A program made the position numbers and the translations under genes. A DNA stretch of 64,000 nt from an uncultured Burkholderiaceae bacterium (GTDB lineage Bacteria > Pseudomonadota > Gammaproteobacteria > Burkholderiales > Burkholderiaceae), in contig CALMPB010000328.1 of the NCBI GenBank assembly GCA_937871985.1, positions 34,762 through 98,761 on the forward strand, read 5' to 3'. Positions 16,140 to 24,375 of the stretch are shown piece after piece. Numbering within the stretch: the stretch's first letter is position 1; each line of letters starts with the position of its first letter. The notes beneath the pieces were generated by a model. That model did no database searches. It was not told the DNA's origin and saw only the letters and a program-made list of their open reading frames with translations.

Positions 16140-17015
16140 TCAGGGCCGGCGCCGGCTGCTTGCCCATTGCACCAGCAGAATGCTCGCCAGCACCGCCACC
16201 AGCCCAACCATGGACAGCCCCTTGATGCTTTGACCAAGCAGCACCCAGCCCAGCACCACCGCCGTTACGGGGCTGAGCAGATTCAGCGACGACACTGCCA
16301 CCGGCGACAGGCGGGCTACGCCCCGGAACCACAGGAAATAGGCCAGCAAAGCCCCGCCCAGCGAAAGATAGGCGTAGCCCGAGGCCTGGAGCATCGTCAC
16401 CGACCGCAGCGGCGGATCGAACAGCAAGGCGAAGGGCGCGATCATGAGGCCGGCGATGAACAACTGCCACCCCGTAAAGGCAAGCATGGGCAGGCTGGTG
16501 CTCCAGCGGCGCGTCAGGTAGGTGCCGAAGGACATGCTCAACGCGCCCGCCGCGGCGGCGGCCACGCCGATGGGATCCCACACCGAGCCGGGCGACAGCA
16601 GCAACGCGCCCATGCCCGCCACCCCCATTATTGCCGCCCAAAGCGCCAGCCGCGCCGGTTCTATGCGGTCGGCCGCCCACACTATGCCCATGATCAGCAA
16701 GGGCTGGATCGCCCCCACCACCGAAGCCAGGCCGCCCGGCAGGCGGTACGCCGCCACGAACAGCATGGCCTGGAAGAACCCCAGGTTCAGGGCGGCCAGG
16801 ACCAGCATGCGGCCCCATTCCCTGCGGGGCGGGTACCGGCGGGTATACAGGATGAGGACGAGGCCGGCGGGCACGATGCGCAGCACGGCGGCGGTGAATG
16901 GGCGTCCGGGAGGCAGGATTTCGGTGGTGACGATATACGTCGTACCCCACAGTATCGGGCCTATCGAAGTGATGAGCGCGTCCCACCAAAGTGAGCTCTG
17001 CCGCGACGAAGACAT
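16140..17015 (-). CDS. EamA/DMT-family transporter (10 TM)
   Basis: Protein of 291 aa with ten hydrophobic segments arranged as two EamA repeats. The first contains GPILWGTTYIVTTEILPPGRPFTAAVLRIVPAGLVLIL and the second ends LNLLSPVTAVVLGWVLLGQSIKGLSMVGLVAVLASILLVQ. These carriers usually export amino acids or metabolites. It is convergent with the siderophore receptor gene, and no terminator fits between them. The substrate is unknown. Confidence 0.9.
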   Translation of the reverse strand: MSSSRQSSLWWDALITSIGPILWGTTYIVTTEILPPGRPFTAAVLRIVPAGLVLILYTRRYPPRREWGRMLVLAALNLGFFQAMLFVAAYRLPGGLASVVGAIQPLLIMGIVWAADRIEPARLALWAAIMGVAGMGALLLSPGSVWDPIGVAAAAAGALSMSFGTYLTRRWSTSLPMLAFTGWQLFIAGLMIAPFALLFDPPLRSVTMLQASGYAYLSLGGALLAYFLWFRGVARLSPVAVSSLNLLSPVTAVVLGWVLLGQSIKGLSMVGLVAVLASILLVQWASSRRRP

Positions 17016-17100
17016 GTATTTACCTTGAAAGCGAATTCCAGATGATGGAAATATGTATCGAGCGGACGGCCCAGTCCGGACTGTTTCTGCCGCCCCACTC

Positions 17101-17988
17101 CTAAATCCAGGCCAGCGTCGCCCAGACGACCAGCGGTATCGTCAGCACCGAGAGCAGGTTCCCCAGCAGCACGACATTGGCGACGGTTCTGGGCTCTACG
17201 TTATATTGCTCGCACAATAAATAGTTGAGCACCGCCGGCGGCAGCATGGCCGACAGCACGACCAGGCGCGACCATTCCGGCGTCAGCGGCAGCAGCCACA
17301 AGACCAGCGGCAGGGTCACGGCGGCGACCAGCAAATACAGCACATTGATGCGCAAAGCCGGCCACACCCCGGAGATGCGGTCGCGCGACATGCGCACGCC
17401 CAGACTGAACAACATGAGGGGAATGGCGATCTGCCCCGCCAGGTCGGCCGTGGTGCGAACGAACGGCGGCAGGTAATCCCGGTAAGGCGCGACCAACAGG
17501 CCCAGCACGGCAGCCCATACATTGGGATTGCGCAGCCACAGCCAACGGCTGCTGCGGCGCGACAGCAGGAACAGTCCCAGCGAAAACTGCAGCACGTTCG
17601 ACAGGACGAACAGTACGATGATGGCGCCCAGCTGGTTCTTGCCATAGGCCAGCATCATGAGGGGAATCCCCACGTTGCCGGTATTGCGGAACATGCCGGG
17701 CACCGTCAAGGCCGCGCGCGGCATCTTGCAAAGCGGGCTGAGCAAGCCCAGCAGCAGGCCCGGAACCACGATGATCAGCACGCCCGCCACGGCCAATGGC
17801 CAGCTCTGGAGCAGATCGACCGGATATTCGATCATGACCGACAGCACCAGGGCCGGGCAGAACACCATGACATTGGCATGGTTCACAAAGCTCATGTCGG
17901 GCTCGTAGCCCTGCCGGCGGCCAAACAGGAACCCAATGCCCGCCATGGCGACGACGGGCAGAACAATGTTCAAGAGGGTAAGCAGCAT
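17101..17988 (-). CDS. AEC (auxin efflux carrier) family transporter
   Basis: Protein of 295 aa from ATG 17988 (MLLTLLNIVLPVVAMAGIGFLFGR). Ten hydrophobic segments and the central RNTGNVGIPLMMLAYG motif are typical of the AEC family, which carries malonate, malate or related anions. I trimmed a 30-residue N-terminal extension because the hydrophobic first helix begins right at this ATG. Confidence 0.88.
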   Translation of the reverse strand: MLLTLLNIVLPVVAMAGIGFLFGRRQGYEPDMSFVNHANVMVFCPALVLSVMIEYPVDLLQSWPLAVAGVLIIVVPGLLLGLLSPLCKMPRAALTVPGMFRNTGNVGIPLMMLAYGKNQLGAIIVLFVLSNVLQFSLGLFLLSRRSSRWLWLRNPNVWAAVLGLLVAPYRDYLPPFVRTTADLAGQIAIPLMLFSLGVRMSRDRISGVWPALRINVLYLLVAAVTLPLVLWLLPLTPEWSRLVVLSAMLPPAVLNYLLCEQYNVEPRTVANVVLLGNLLSVLTIPLVVWATLAWI

Positions 17989-18250
17989 GGCACGGGCATT
18001 CGTTTCGAAAAGGCGAAGCGAAAAGTGTACAGCAGAGGCTTTTTGAAAGCCTGGGCGAGCATCCACCCTGCCGTTCACGCATCACAGGCGGAACAACACC
18101 ATTAATTCCATTTATTTCTTATTGATTTAAATTGTTTCACGTATAATTCTGGCGGAAATAAGCGCCGGAAACCTTTCGCCGGAATCCCATGCAACCAGAC
18201 CTTCCATGAAAGTGCCTGTCATGGAACGACCTATCAGACACCGACGACTC

Positions 18251-20233
18251 ATGAATATAAAAAAACTGCGTTTTTGCCTGCTGCCCCTGATCGCTTCGGT
18301 CCTGGCCGCGTGCGACAGCGGATCCGGCGGCCAGCCCAACCTGGTCTGCGCGGAAACGGGCGCCTACGCCTGCCAGACGGGGGAAACCGAACCTCTGTAC
18401 ACCTTCCAGTGGGCGCTGAACTATGCGGCCAGCTACTTCAAGGACTTCCCGGATGTTTTCGGCGGGGGTCTGGATCTGAACGTGGAACCGGTGCACCGGA
18501 TGGGCATAAAGGGCCAGGGAATCAATGTCCTGGTGCTGGATACGGGAACCGACCTGCACAATGAAGACCTCGCGCCCAATGCCGACTACAGCATGTCGTG
18601 GAATTTCGTGACGCAGCAGGACGACCCATATCCGGACTTGAACGCCAACAGCCCGGCCCACGGCACGGTCGTCGCCGGCATCATCGCCGCGGCCCAGAAC
18701 GGCAAGGGGGTCATGGGCATTGCCCCACGGGCCACGATAGGCGGCGCGAACTACCTTAGCGGCCAAAGCCAGGTGTTTGCCGCCTATGGCGGAGCCCCAT
18801 GGTCCAGCAAGGCGGACGTCTTCAATGCGTCCTTCGGCGGCGACACCGCCGCAACGTCCTACGAATCCGACATCGACAACGACACCACGACCGCGCTCAG
18901 GGGCATCAAGAACCTGCGCCAAGGCAAAGGCGCCATCTTCGTCAAGGCGGCCGGCAATTCCTTCAATCCGGGCCTGTGCGGCTGGCAGGCCGCCTATTTC
19001 GACTGCACCAACCCGGCCAACGACGTCTCGGTGCTGGAGTCCAACGTCATCACCGTCGCCGCGCTGAATGCCAAGGGATCGGCCAGCAGCTACAGCAGCG
19101 CGGGATCGGTGGTCTGGGTGACCGGCCTGGGCGGAGAGTACGGCGGCGCGGGCAACTACGGCGAGGGCAGCGAGAACGGCGATGGCCCCACCATCTTCAG
19201 CACGGACCTGCGCGGCTGCATCTACGGATTCAGCTACACGGGCGCGGAAACGCCCTTCCAGCGCGGGCAAACCGTGCGCAACGGCCGGCCCGATAATCCC
19301 GATTGCGACTACACCTACATGAACGGCACCTCGGCGGCCACTCCCACCATCGCCGGCGTCGTTGCGCTGGTGCTCGATGCCAATCCAGAACTGACGTGGC
19401 GGGACGTGCGCGATATTCTGCGGATGTCGGCACGCAAGGTGGATGCCGACTATATCCACCACATTCCCAGAAAAGGCGACAAGCCCTATGGCGCGCTGGA
19501 GGATCTTGCCACCAACCAACCCACCAGCCAACTGGGCAGCGCCGCCGACATCCGGGACGGCTCCACGGCATTTCCCATGGATCTGGGCTGGCAGAAGAAC
19601 GCCGCCGGGTATGAGTATTCGAACTGGTACGGTTTTGGCGTGCCGGATACCGAAAAAGCCGTGGAGCTGGCGCGGCAATACAAGAACGACCCGAGCCTGA
19701 GCCGGGCCCAGGATGTTCAAATACCCAATTTCAGCGAAGTGGCCTATTGGCAACTGAATCCCTTGACGGGCACGGAATCGTCGGACCATGCCGGCGTGCA
19801 GATTCGCCTGGGAGAGTTTCCTTACCAGCGCATCACGTCCCTGGGCACGTTCAAGGCCGATGCGCAAACCGTGGACCAACTGCAGGTTCGGCTGTCGGGC
19901 GAAGACGTTTGCCTGGGCTCGCTGGGCATCGCTGCGAAATCGCCGTCGGGTACGGTTTCCTTGCTGAAGCTGCCCAACGACCACTTCAAGGCGAACGGAA
20001 TCAACAGATTCCATGCCTACACGCTGGGAAGCTTCGCGTTCTATGGCGAGCAGGCCAAGGGCGACTGGGAGCTGTTCGCCATTGCCTCCAACCCCGACAC
20101 GCAGATCGAAGTGATCGAAATCATCGATAATCAGCGTCGTATCCGCCTCTCGACCGTCTGCCCATCCACGGACGGCAGTGGCGGGCCCATCGACTTCAAG
20201 CTGCTTACCGAAGCACGAATCATTGCACAATAA
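18251..20233 (+). CDS. S8 kexin-like serine protease, lipoprotein, with C-terminal P-domain
   Basis: Protein of 660 aa. The lipoprotein signal MNIKKLRFCLLPLIASVLAAC has its lipobox cysteine at residue 21. The subtilisin triad is visible as D97 (VLDTGTDL), H137 (AHGTVVAGI) and S361 (NGTSAATP), with oxyanion residue N236. The C-terminal ~140 residues look like the jelly-roll P-domain of proprotein convertases. I start at ATG 18251 because it gives a canonical signal sequence; ATG 18206 is possible. A small secreted protein follows after 29 bases, as in the Aeromonas ASP protease/ORF2 chaperone pair. Confidence 0.88.
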   Translation: MNIKKLRFCLLPLIASVLAACDSGSGGQPNLVCAETGAYACQTGETEPLYTFQWALNYAASYFKDFPDVFGGGLDLNVEPVHRMGIKGQGINVLVLDTGTDLHNEDLAPNADYSMSWNFVTQQDDPYPDLNANSPAHGTVVAGIIAAAQNGKGVMGIAPRATIGGANYLSGQSQVFAAYGGAPWSSKADVFNASFGGDTAATSYESDIDNDTTTALRGIKNLRQGKGAIFVKAAGNSFNPGLCGWQAAYFDCTNPANDVSVLESNVITVAALNAKGSASSYSSAGSVVWVTGLGGEYGGAGNYGEGSENGDGPTIFSTDLRGCIYGFSYTGAETPFQRGQTVRNGRPDNPDCDYTYMNGTSAATPTIAGVVALVLDANPELTWRDVRDILRMSARKVDADYIHHIPRKGDKPYGALEDLATNQPTSQLGSAADIRDGSTAFPMDLGWQKNAAGYEYSNWYGFGVPDTEKAVELARQYKNDPSLSRAQDVQIPNFSEVAYWQLNPLTGTESSDHAGVQIRLGEFPYQRITSLGTFKADAQTVDQLQVRLSGEDVCLGSLGIAAKSPSGTVSLLKLPNDHFKANGINRFHAYTLGSFAFYGEQAKGDWELFAIASNPDTQIEVIEIIDNQRRIRLSTVCPSTDGSGGPIDFKLLTEARIIAQ

Positions 20234-20262
20234 ACCGTGCCATCGTTTTCCAGGATCATCCC

Positions 20263-20724
20263 ATGACAAAAAGCTTTCGACATGTTCTCGGACTTCTTGG
20301 CATCTCGCTGGCGCTGGCCAGCCATGCCGCTCTCGCGCTGACCACGGGGCAAAAGCTGTCCGACGCGCAAATCGCGCAACTGGGCGAGCTGCAGGTGTAT
20401 GACATCGGCGGCACCCAGCTCAGAGTCATCCCGTCGCAACAATCCGGCCAGCAGGAAACCTTGCTGATCAATGCCCAAGGCATCGTGGGCAGCAGCCGCA
20501 ACGAAGTCGCTGTTTCGCAAGCGTCGGAGGAAAGCATTCGGGCCCAACTGCAACAACTGCAGCCCCAGCCGGCCTCGGTGCAGCACTACGAGCCGACAGG
20601 CATTACCGTCTTGCGATATGCCGACTTCGGGCAGGCCGTCGAAGGCTTGCGCGCGCTGAAATCGGCGCTGCCCCGCGCCAAGGTGCGGCTGGGGGTGCAA
20701 TTCAGCACGCCTCTTCCCAACTAG
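20263..20724 (+). CDS. Small secreted protein, probable partner of the S8 protease
   Basis: Protein of 153 aa with a clear signal peptide (MTKSFRHVLGLLGISLALASHAALAL). The mature part is about 127 residues, glutamine-rich (LRAQLQQLQPQPASVQHYE-like), and ends FSTPLPN. Length, position and secretion match the ORF2 chaperone (152 aa) that folds and blocks the Aeromonas sobria serine protease. I have not aligned the two, so the chaperone role is inferred. Confidence 0.65.
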   Translation: MTKSFRHVLGLLGISLALASHAALALTTGQKLSDAQIAQLGELQVYDIGGTQLRVIPSQQSGQQETLLINAQGIVGSSRNEVAVSQASEESIRAQLQQLQPQPASVQHYEPTGITVLRYADFGQAVEGLRALKSALPRAKVRLGVQFSTPLPN

Positions 20725-20736
20725 AAGCTGGCAGGC

Positions 20737-21984
20737 TCAGTCCGTTTCGATATGCATCGCGCGGCTGGCCAGCAGCCCCGACCAAATGGCGCCGCCGATC
20801 AACAGGCAGAAAAACACGGCCACGGCATTCCAATTGCCCGTATGGTCGTGCAGAAAGCCGACGACCAGAGGCGCCATGGCGGCCAGCGAGTAGCCCACCC
20901 CTTGCGCCATTCCGGATAAAGACGCCGCAATCTGCGGATTAGGCGAACGCAGCACCAGCAAAGCCATTGCAATGCTGAACATGCCGCCAAACCCCAGGCC
21001 GAAAATGGTCGACCATACGTATACGGCCGAAATATTCCCGTACAGCATGCCCATCAGGCCAACCAGGACAAGCAGCATCATCGCCAGGGTGGCGAGGCGC
21101 TGATCGCGCCCCCGGGTAGCCAGCCACGGGCCGCCCAGCGACGTGGAAAGCTGCACCGTCATCAGCGACGCCAGCACGAACCCGGCCTTCACCGGCGTCA
21201 GCCCGCGATCGATGAGAATGAGCGGCAGCCAGCCGAATATGCAATACGCAATGGCGCCCTGCGCCCCCATGAACAAGGTAACCTGCCAGGCCAGCCAGTT
21301 GCCGCGCAATCTGGGCGCTGCCGCGTGGGCGCGGCCTTGCGGATGCTCGCCCGAACCCGCCTGCGGCCACCAGACCACGATGGCGACAATGGCCGGAACC
21401 AGCCAGAACGCCAGCGCCCAGCGCCAGTCGCTGCCCGGTAGCTGCTCCAGCGGCACCGTCACGCCGGCGGCAATGGCCGCGCCCAGCGCCAGCGCCGTGG
21501 TGTAGACGCCCATCATCATTCCCGCCTGTTGCGGGAAATGCCGTTTGATGATGCTGGGCAGCAGCACCATGACGACGCTGATGCTGAAGCCCACCACCAG
21601 CGTTCCGGCAAACAGCCCGAACACGCCCAGGGTGCTGCGCAGGCCAATACCCAGAACCAGCGCCAGCAGGTTCAGCAGCAAGAGGCGCTCGGCCGATTGA
21701 AAGCGCAGCAGACTGGGAGCCAAAGGCGCAAAAGCGCCAAAGCAAAGAATCGGCAAGGTCAGCAAGGTTCCCAGGGCCAGCGCGGACAAGCCCAGGCCGG
21801 TGCGCAGCGAATCGATCAATGGCCCCACGCTGATCAGCGCAGGCCGCAGATTCATGCCCACGAACACAATCGCAAATATCAGCATCAGCTTCGATGCCGC
21901 CACGGGCTTACGGAGGGAAGAATCGTGCGAAGAAGGCGATGACCGGGCGTCGAGCGGCTGCGGTTCGGATGAGTTTGTCTGCAT
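20737..21984 (-). CDS. CynX/NimT-family MFS transporter
   Basis: Protein of 415 aa with about twelve hydrophobic segments. The start of the membrane part, FAIVFVGMNLRPALISVGPLIDSLRTGLGLS, and the later GMMMGVYTTALALGAAIAAGVTVPL are typical of the CynX family (cyanate or 2-nitroimidazole transporters). No cyanase or related enzyme is next to it. It is convergent with the secreted-protein gene, with only 12 bases between stops. Confidence 0.88.
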   Translation of the reverse strand: MQTNSSEPQPLDARSSPSSHDSSLRKPVAASKLMLIFAIVFVGMNLRPALISVGPLIDSLRTGLGLSALALGTLLTLPILCFGAFAPLAPSLLRFQSAERLLLLNLLALVLGIGLRSTLGVFGLFAGTLVVGFSISVVMVLLPSIIKRHFPQQAGMMMGVYTTALALGAAIAAGVTVPLEQLPGSDWRWALAFWLVPAIVAIVVWWPQAGSGEHPQGRAHAAAPRLRGNWLAWQVTLFMGAQGAIAYCIFGWLPLILIDRGLTPVKAGFVLASLMTVQLSTSLGGPWLATRGRDQRLATLAMMLLVLVGLMGMLYGNISAVYVWSTIFGLGFGGMFSIAMALLVLRSPNPQIAASLSGMAQGVGYSLAAMAPLVVGFLHDHTGNWNAVAVFFCLLIGGAIWSGLLASRAMHIETD

Positions 21985-22101
21985 GTAGTTATTGAGTGCC
22001 TGCTAAACAGCGTGGGGATCCATAGCCGCAGTGTGCCATAAATCCTCTCGTACGGCCCCGCCCTGTCAACAAGGGCCGGGCTGGCGCCAGGATGGCAGGC
22101 A

Positions 22102-22473
22102 TCAGGATCCCGGAGCGGTCTGCATGTTTTGCAGGAGATCGATAATGTCGGCCCTCAACCGGCCCAGCAACGGCGCCGGCAAGACTTGCGAAGCGTCAAG
22201 GGCGCGCAGCCAGCCGACCAGCCCCCCATCGGCGGGATCGGCGATGCGCCGGCTGACCGCGTCGTGCAGCGCCGTGGCGCCTTCGCCTTGGTATTTGTCG
22301 GCCAGATAATCCAGCATGTCCGCTTCAAGGACCTTGGGGTTCATGGAAAACATGCCGCCGCCGCAGCACCGGCACGACATGCCGTGCTGCATGGTCTTGC
22401 CCGCCGCGCTCCATAGCGTCAGGATGAGCCGGTCGGGATTTTCCAGGCCGGGCGATTCGGGCGGGCTCGCCAT
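22102..22473 (-). CDS. Conserved-looking 123-aa protein with a CRCCGGGM motif
   Basis: Protein of 123 aa from ATG 22473, one base after the IclR stop, with GGAAG upstream in the end of iclR. It has a hydrophilic start, a cysteine cluster (MSCRCCGGGMFSMNP) that could bind metal, and a helical C-terminus (LDYLADKYQGEGATALHDAV, RLRADIIDLLQNMQT). A longer same-frame reading to 23025 is only a shadow of iclR. I do not recognise the family; its tight link to the IclR gene suggests it belongs to the hydantoinase-type cluster. Confidence 0.55.
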   Translation of the reverse strand: MASPPESPGLENPDRLILTLWSAAGKTMQHGMSCRCCGGGMFSMNPKVLEADMLDYLADKYQGEGATALHDAVSRRIADPADGGLVGWLRALDASQVLPAPLLGRLRADIIDLLQNMQTAPGS

Positions 22474-22474
22474 G

Positions 22475-23383
22475 CTATGTCTTCCCGCGTTCCTGCCGCG
22501 CCTGCGCCAAGCCTTCCAGCCGGCCTTGCAGCTCGCGGATTCTGCGCTGGGCGGCCGGCGGTTCAAGCTCATCGTTCGCAATATCGAAACCAATCTCCTT
22601 CTGCAGGAGATCGCGCGCGGCCTGCAGTTGCTCGGCCACCCGAGCCTTCTGGCTGTCTCCGGAACGGCCCCTGGGCAAAATGGCAATAATGGAGCAAAGC
22701 GGGTCGCCCGCTTTCCTGAGAACGGGCACGACCGCCACCGTGGCTGAAATAATGGCCTCCCTCGTCCAGTAGATTTCACTGTTGCGTATGGCCTGTGACA
22801 TCTCCGCGATCTCCTGGATGGAAGGGAAATCCAGCCCGTCGGCCTTGGCGTCGGCGCGCTCTTTACGCAACAGCCGGGCGGTCTCCGAAGCGGGCAAATG
22901 GGCAAGGAACACCCGGCCGGTCGCCGAGTGCACCAGGGGCAACGCGGTGCCGACCCGAGGCACGGTTGGCAGATAAGCGCCGATTTCCATCCGCACCAGG
23001 GTCGGCCCCAGTTCCGTCCACACATACAGGCCCACGGAACAGCCCGTATTGGCGGCCAGGGCGCCGACGACCTCCTGGGCGCTGCCGATGGCGTCGTGCC
23101 GGTTCAACGCCGCCAGGCCGATGCGCAGCGCCGTCGGGCCAAGCTCGTACATGCCGGTGGAGACGGACTGCTTGACGACGCCGTAGCGCACCAGCGTGAC
23201 GAGATAGCGGTGCAGCTTGCTGGGAATGAGCCCCGTCCTTCGGGACAATTCGCTGAGCCCGATGGCGCTTCCTTCCTGGGTGATGATGCCAAGCACATCC
23301 AGCGCCGTCTCGACGGTCTGGATTCCTACCGGCTGCCCGCTGTTGCGCTTGGGGCGTCCGCGTGCGACTGCAGAACTGATCAT
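22475..23383 (-). CDS. IclR-family transcriptional regulator
   Basis: Protein of 302 aa. The N-terminal winged helix is IQTVETALDVLGIITQEGSAIGLSELSRRTGLIPSKLHRYLVTLV, and the effector domain includes LVHSATGRVFLAHLPASET and GDPLCSIIAILPRG. The C-terminal tail (LQGRLEGLAQARQERGKT) is coiled and longer than usual. It lies at the end of a minus-strand catabolic cluster that it probably controls. The palindromes at 29750 and 29860 are candidate operators. Confidence 0.9.
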   Translation of the reverse strand: MISSAVARGRPKRNSGQPVGIQTVETALDVLGIITQEGSAIGLSELSRRTGLIPSKLHRYLVTLVRYGVVKQSVSTGMYELGPTALRIGLAALNRHDAIGSAQEVVGALAANTGCSVGLYVWTELGPTLVRMEIGAYLPTVPRVGTALPLVHSATGRVFLAHLPASETARLLRKERADAKADGLDFPSIQEIAEMSQAIRNSEIYWTREAIISATVAVVPVLRKAGDPLCSIIAILPRGRSGDSQKARVAEQLQAARDLLQKEIGFDIANDELEPPAAQRRIRELQGRLEGLAQARQERGKT

Positions 23384-23422
23384 GGATAGAGTATTTGTAG
23401 TAGGCGGTTTGCTAGATTAGTG

Positions 23423-24331
23423 TCACCCGACGCGATTGACAAGTTCACCCAGTTCTCCGATCTGAATTTTGACCACGTCGCCGTGATTCAGGAACACCCC
23501 GCTTTCCGCCCCGGTTCCGGCCGGCGTGCCGGTCATGATGACGTCGCCCGGGTACAGTGTGAGCCGGCTCGATAGCTGCACGATCTGCTCCGCCGCGGTG
23601 AATATCATGTTCCCGGTGGTGGAATCCTGCCTCAACGTGTCGTTGACCCATAGCTTGATGGGCAGGGACTGGATGTCCCCGGCATCGTCCAGCGGGGTCA
23701 GCCAGGGCCCAAGCGGGCACGACCCGTCAAAGCTCTTCTGCCCTATCCAGTCGTATTTGAAGGGCGAGCGGATATCCAGTTGCTCCCTCTGCAGGTAATC
23801 GCGGGCGGAAAAATCGTTGCCGATGGTGACGGCGGCGATGCAGCTCAAGGCATTGTCCAGGGTCATATGGCGGGCGCGAACCCCCACGACCAGGGCAAGC
23901 TCGGCCTCCCAGTCCAGCTTGCTCGACTCCACGACAATCTCGGCGCCGGTTCCCACTACGCTGGCCGGCGACTTGATGAAATGCCATGGCGCCAGCCCCA
24001 CGTCATGCGGATCGGGTTCCGGCTTCAGGCCCAGCATGCGCTCCATGCTTTGAACGTGGTCTTTGTAGTTGGCCCCCGCGCAGTAAATCGCCGACGGGCG
24101 CGGAACCGGCGCGGCAAGCTTCACGCTGGACAAAGCAAGCCCGCCGTCCGGTGCCGACTTCGCGAACGCCGCCAGCTTGGGGCGGGCGGCCTCCCAGTGT
24201 TCGAGCACGTCGATCATCGAATACGGACGGCTGCCGCCCAGTACCTTCGAAAACTCGAATATTTTTCCATCCACCAGCACACCCGCGGCGATCCCGCCGT
24301 TCGTGTAGTAGCTCAGCAATTTATACGACAT
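23423..24331 (-). CDS. Fumarylacetoacetate hydrolase family protein
   Basis: Protein of 302 aa preceded by GGAGAGGAG. The FAH core is clear: AIYCAGANYKDHV, the metal-site region LDWEAELALVVGVRAR, GNDFSARDYLQRE, and VIMTGTPAGTGAESGVFLNHGDVVKIQI. Members hydrolyse or decarboxylate acylpyruvates and oxo-acids using a divalent metal. Here it may split a carbon skeleton produced after the HyuAB reaction. It sits between hyuB and iclR with short gaps. Confidence 0.9.
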   Translation of the reverse strand: MSYKLLSYYTNGGIAAGVLVDGKIFEFSKVLGGSRPYSMIDVLEHWEAARPKLAAFAKSAPDGGLALSSVKLAAPVPRPSAIYCAGANYKDHVQSMERMLGLKPEPDPHDVGLAPWHFIKSPASVVGTGAEIVVESSKLDWEAELALVVGVRARHMTLDNALSCIAAVTIGNDFSARDYLQREQLDIRSPFKYDWIGQKSFDGSCPLGPWLTPLDDAGDIQSLPIKLWVNDTLRQDSTTGNMIFTAAEQIVQLSSRLTLYPGDVIMTGTPAGTGAESGVFLNHGDVVKIQIGELGELVNRVG

Positions 24332-24375
24332 GAATACGCTCCTCTCCAGTCTTGTTCAAACCATGATCTCACACG

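Noticed and set aside
13721..16237. Minus-strand reading frame (838 codons) opposite the FecA-like receptor
   Set aside because: It is antisense to a full TonB receptor and has no recognisable domain.
18137..20269. Minus-strand reading frame (710 codons) opposite the S8 protease
   Set aside because: It is the complement of a gene with an intact catalytic triad; its composition is typical of a shadow frame.
22474..23025. Extension of the 123-aa CRCC protein frame into iclR
   Set aside because: It is an out-of-frame reading of iclR; the ATG at 22473 has its own ribosome site.
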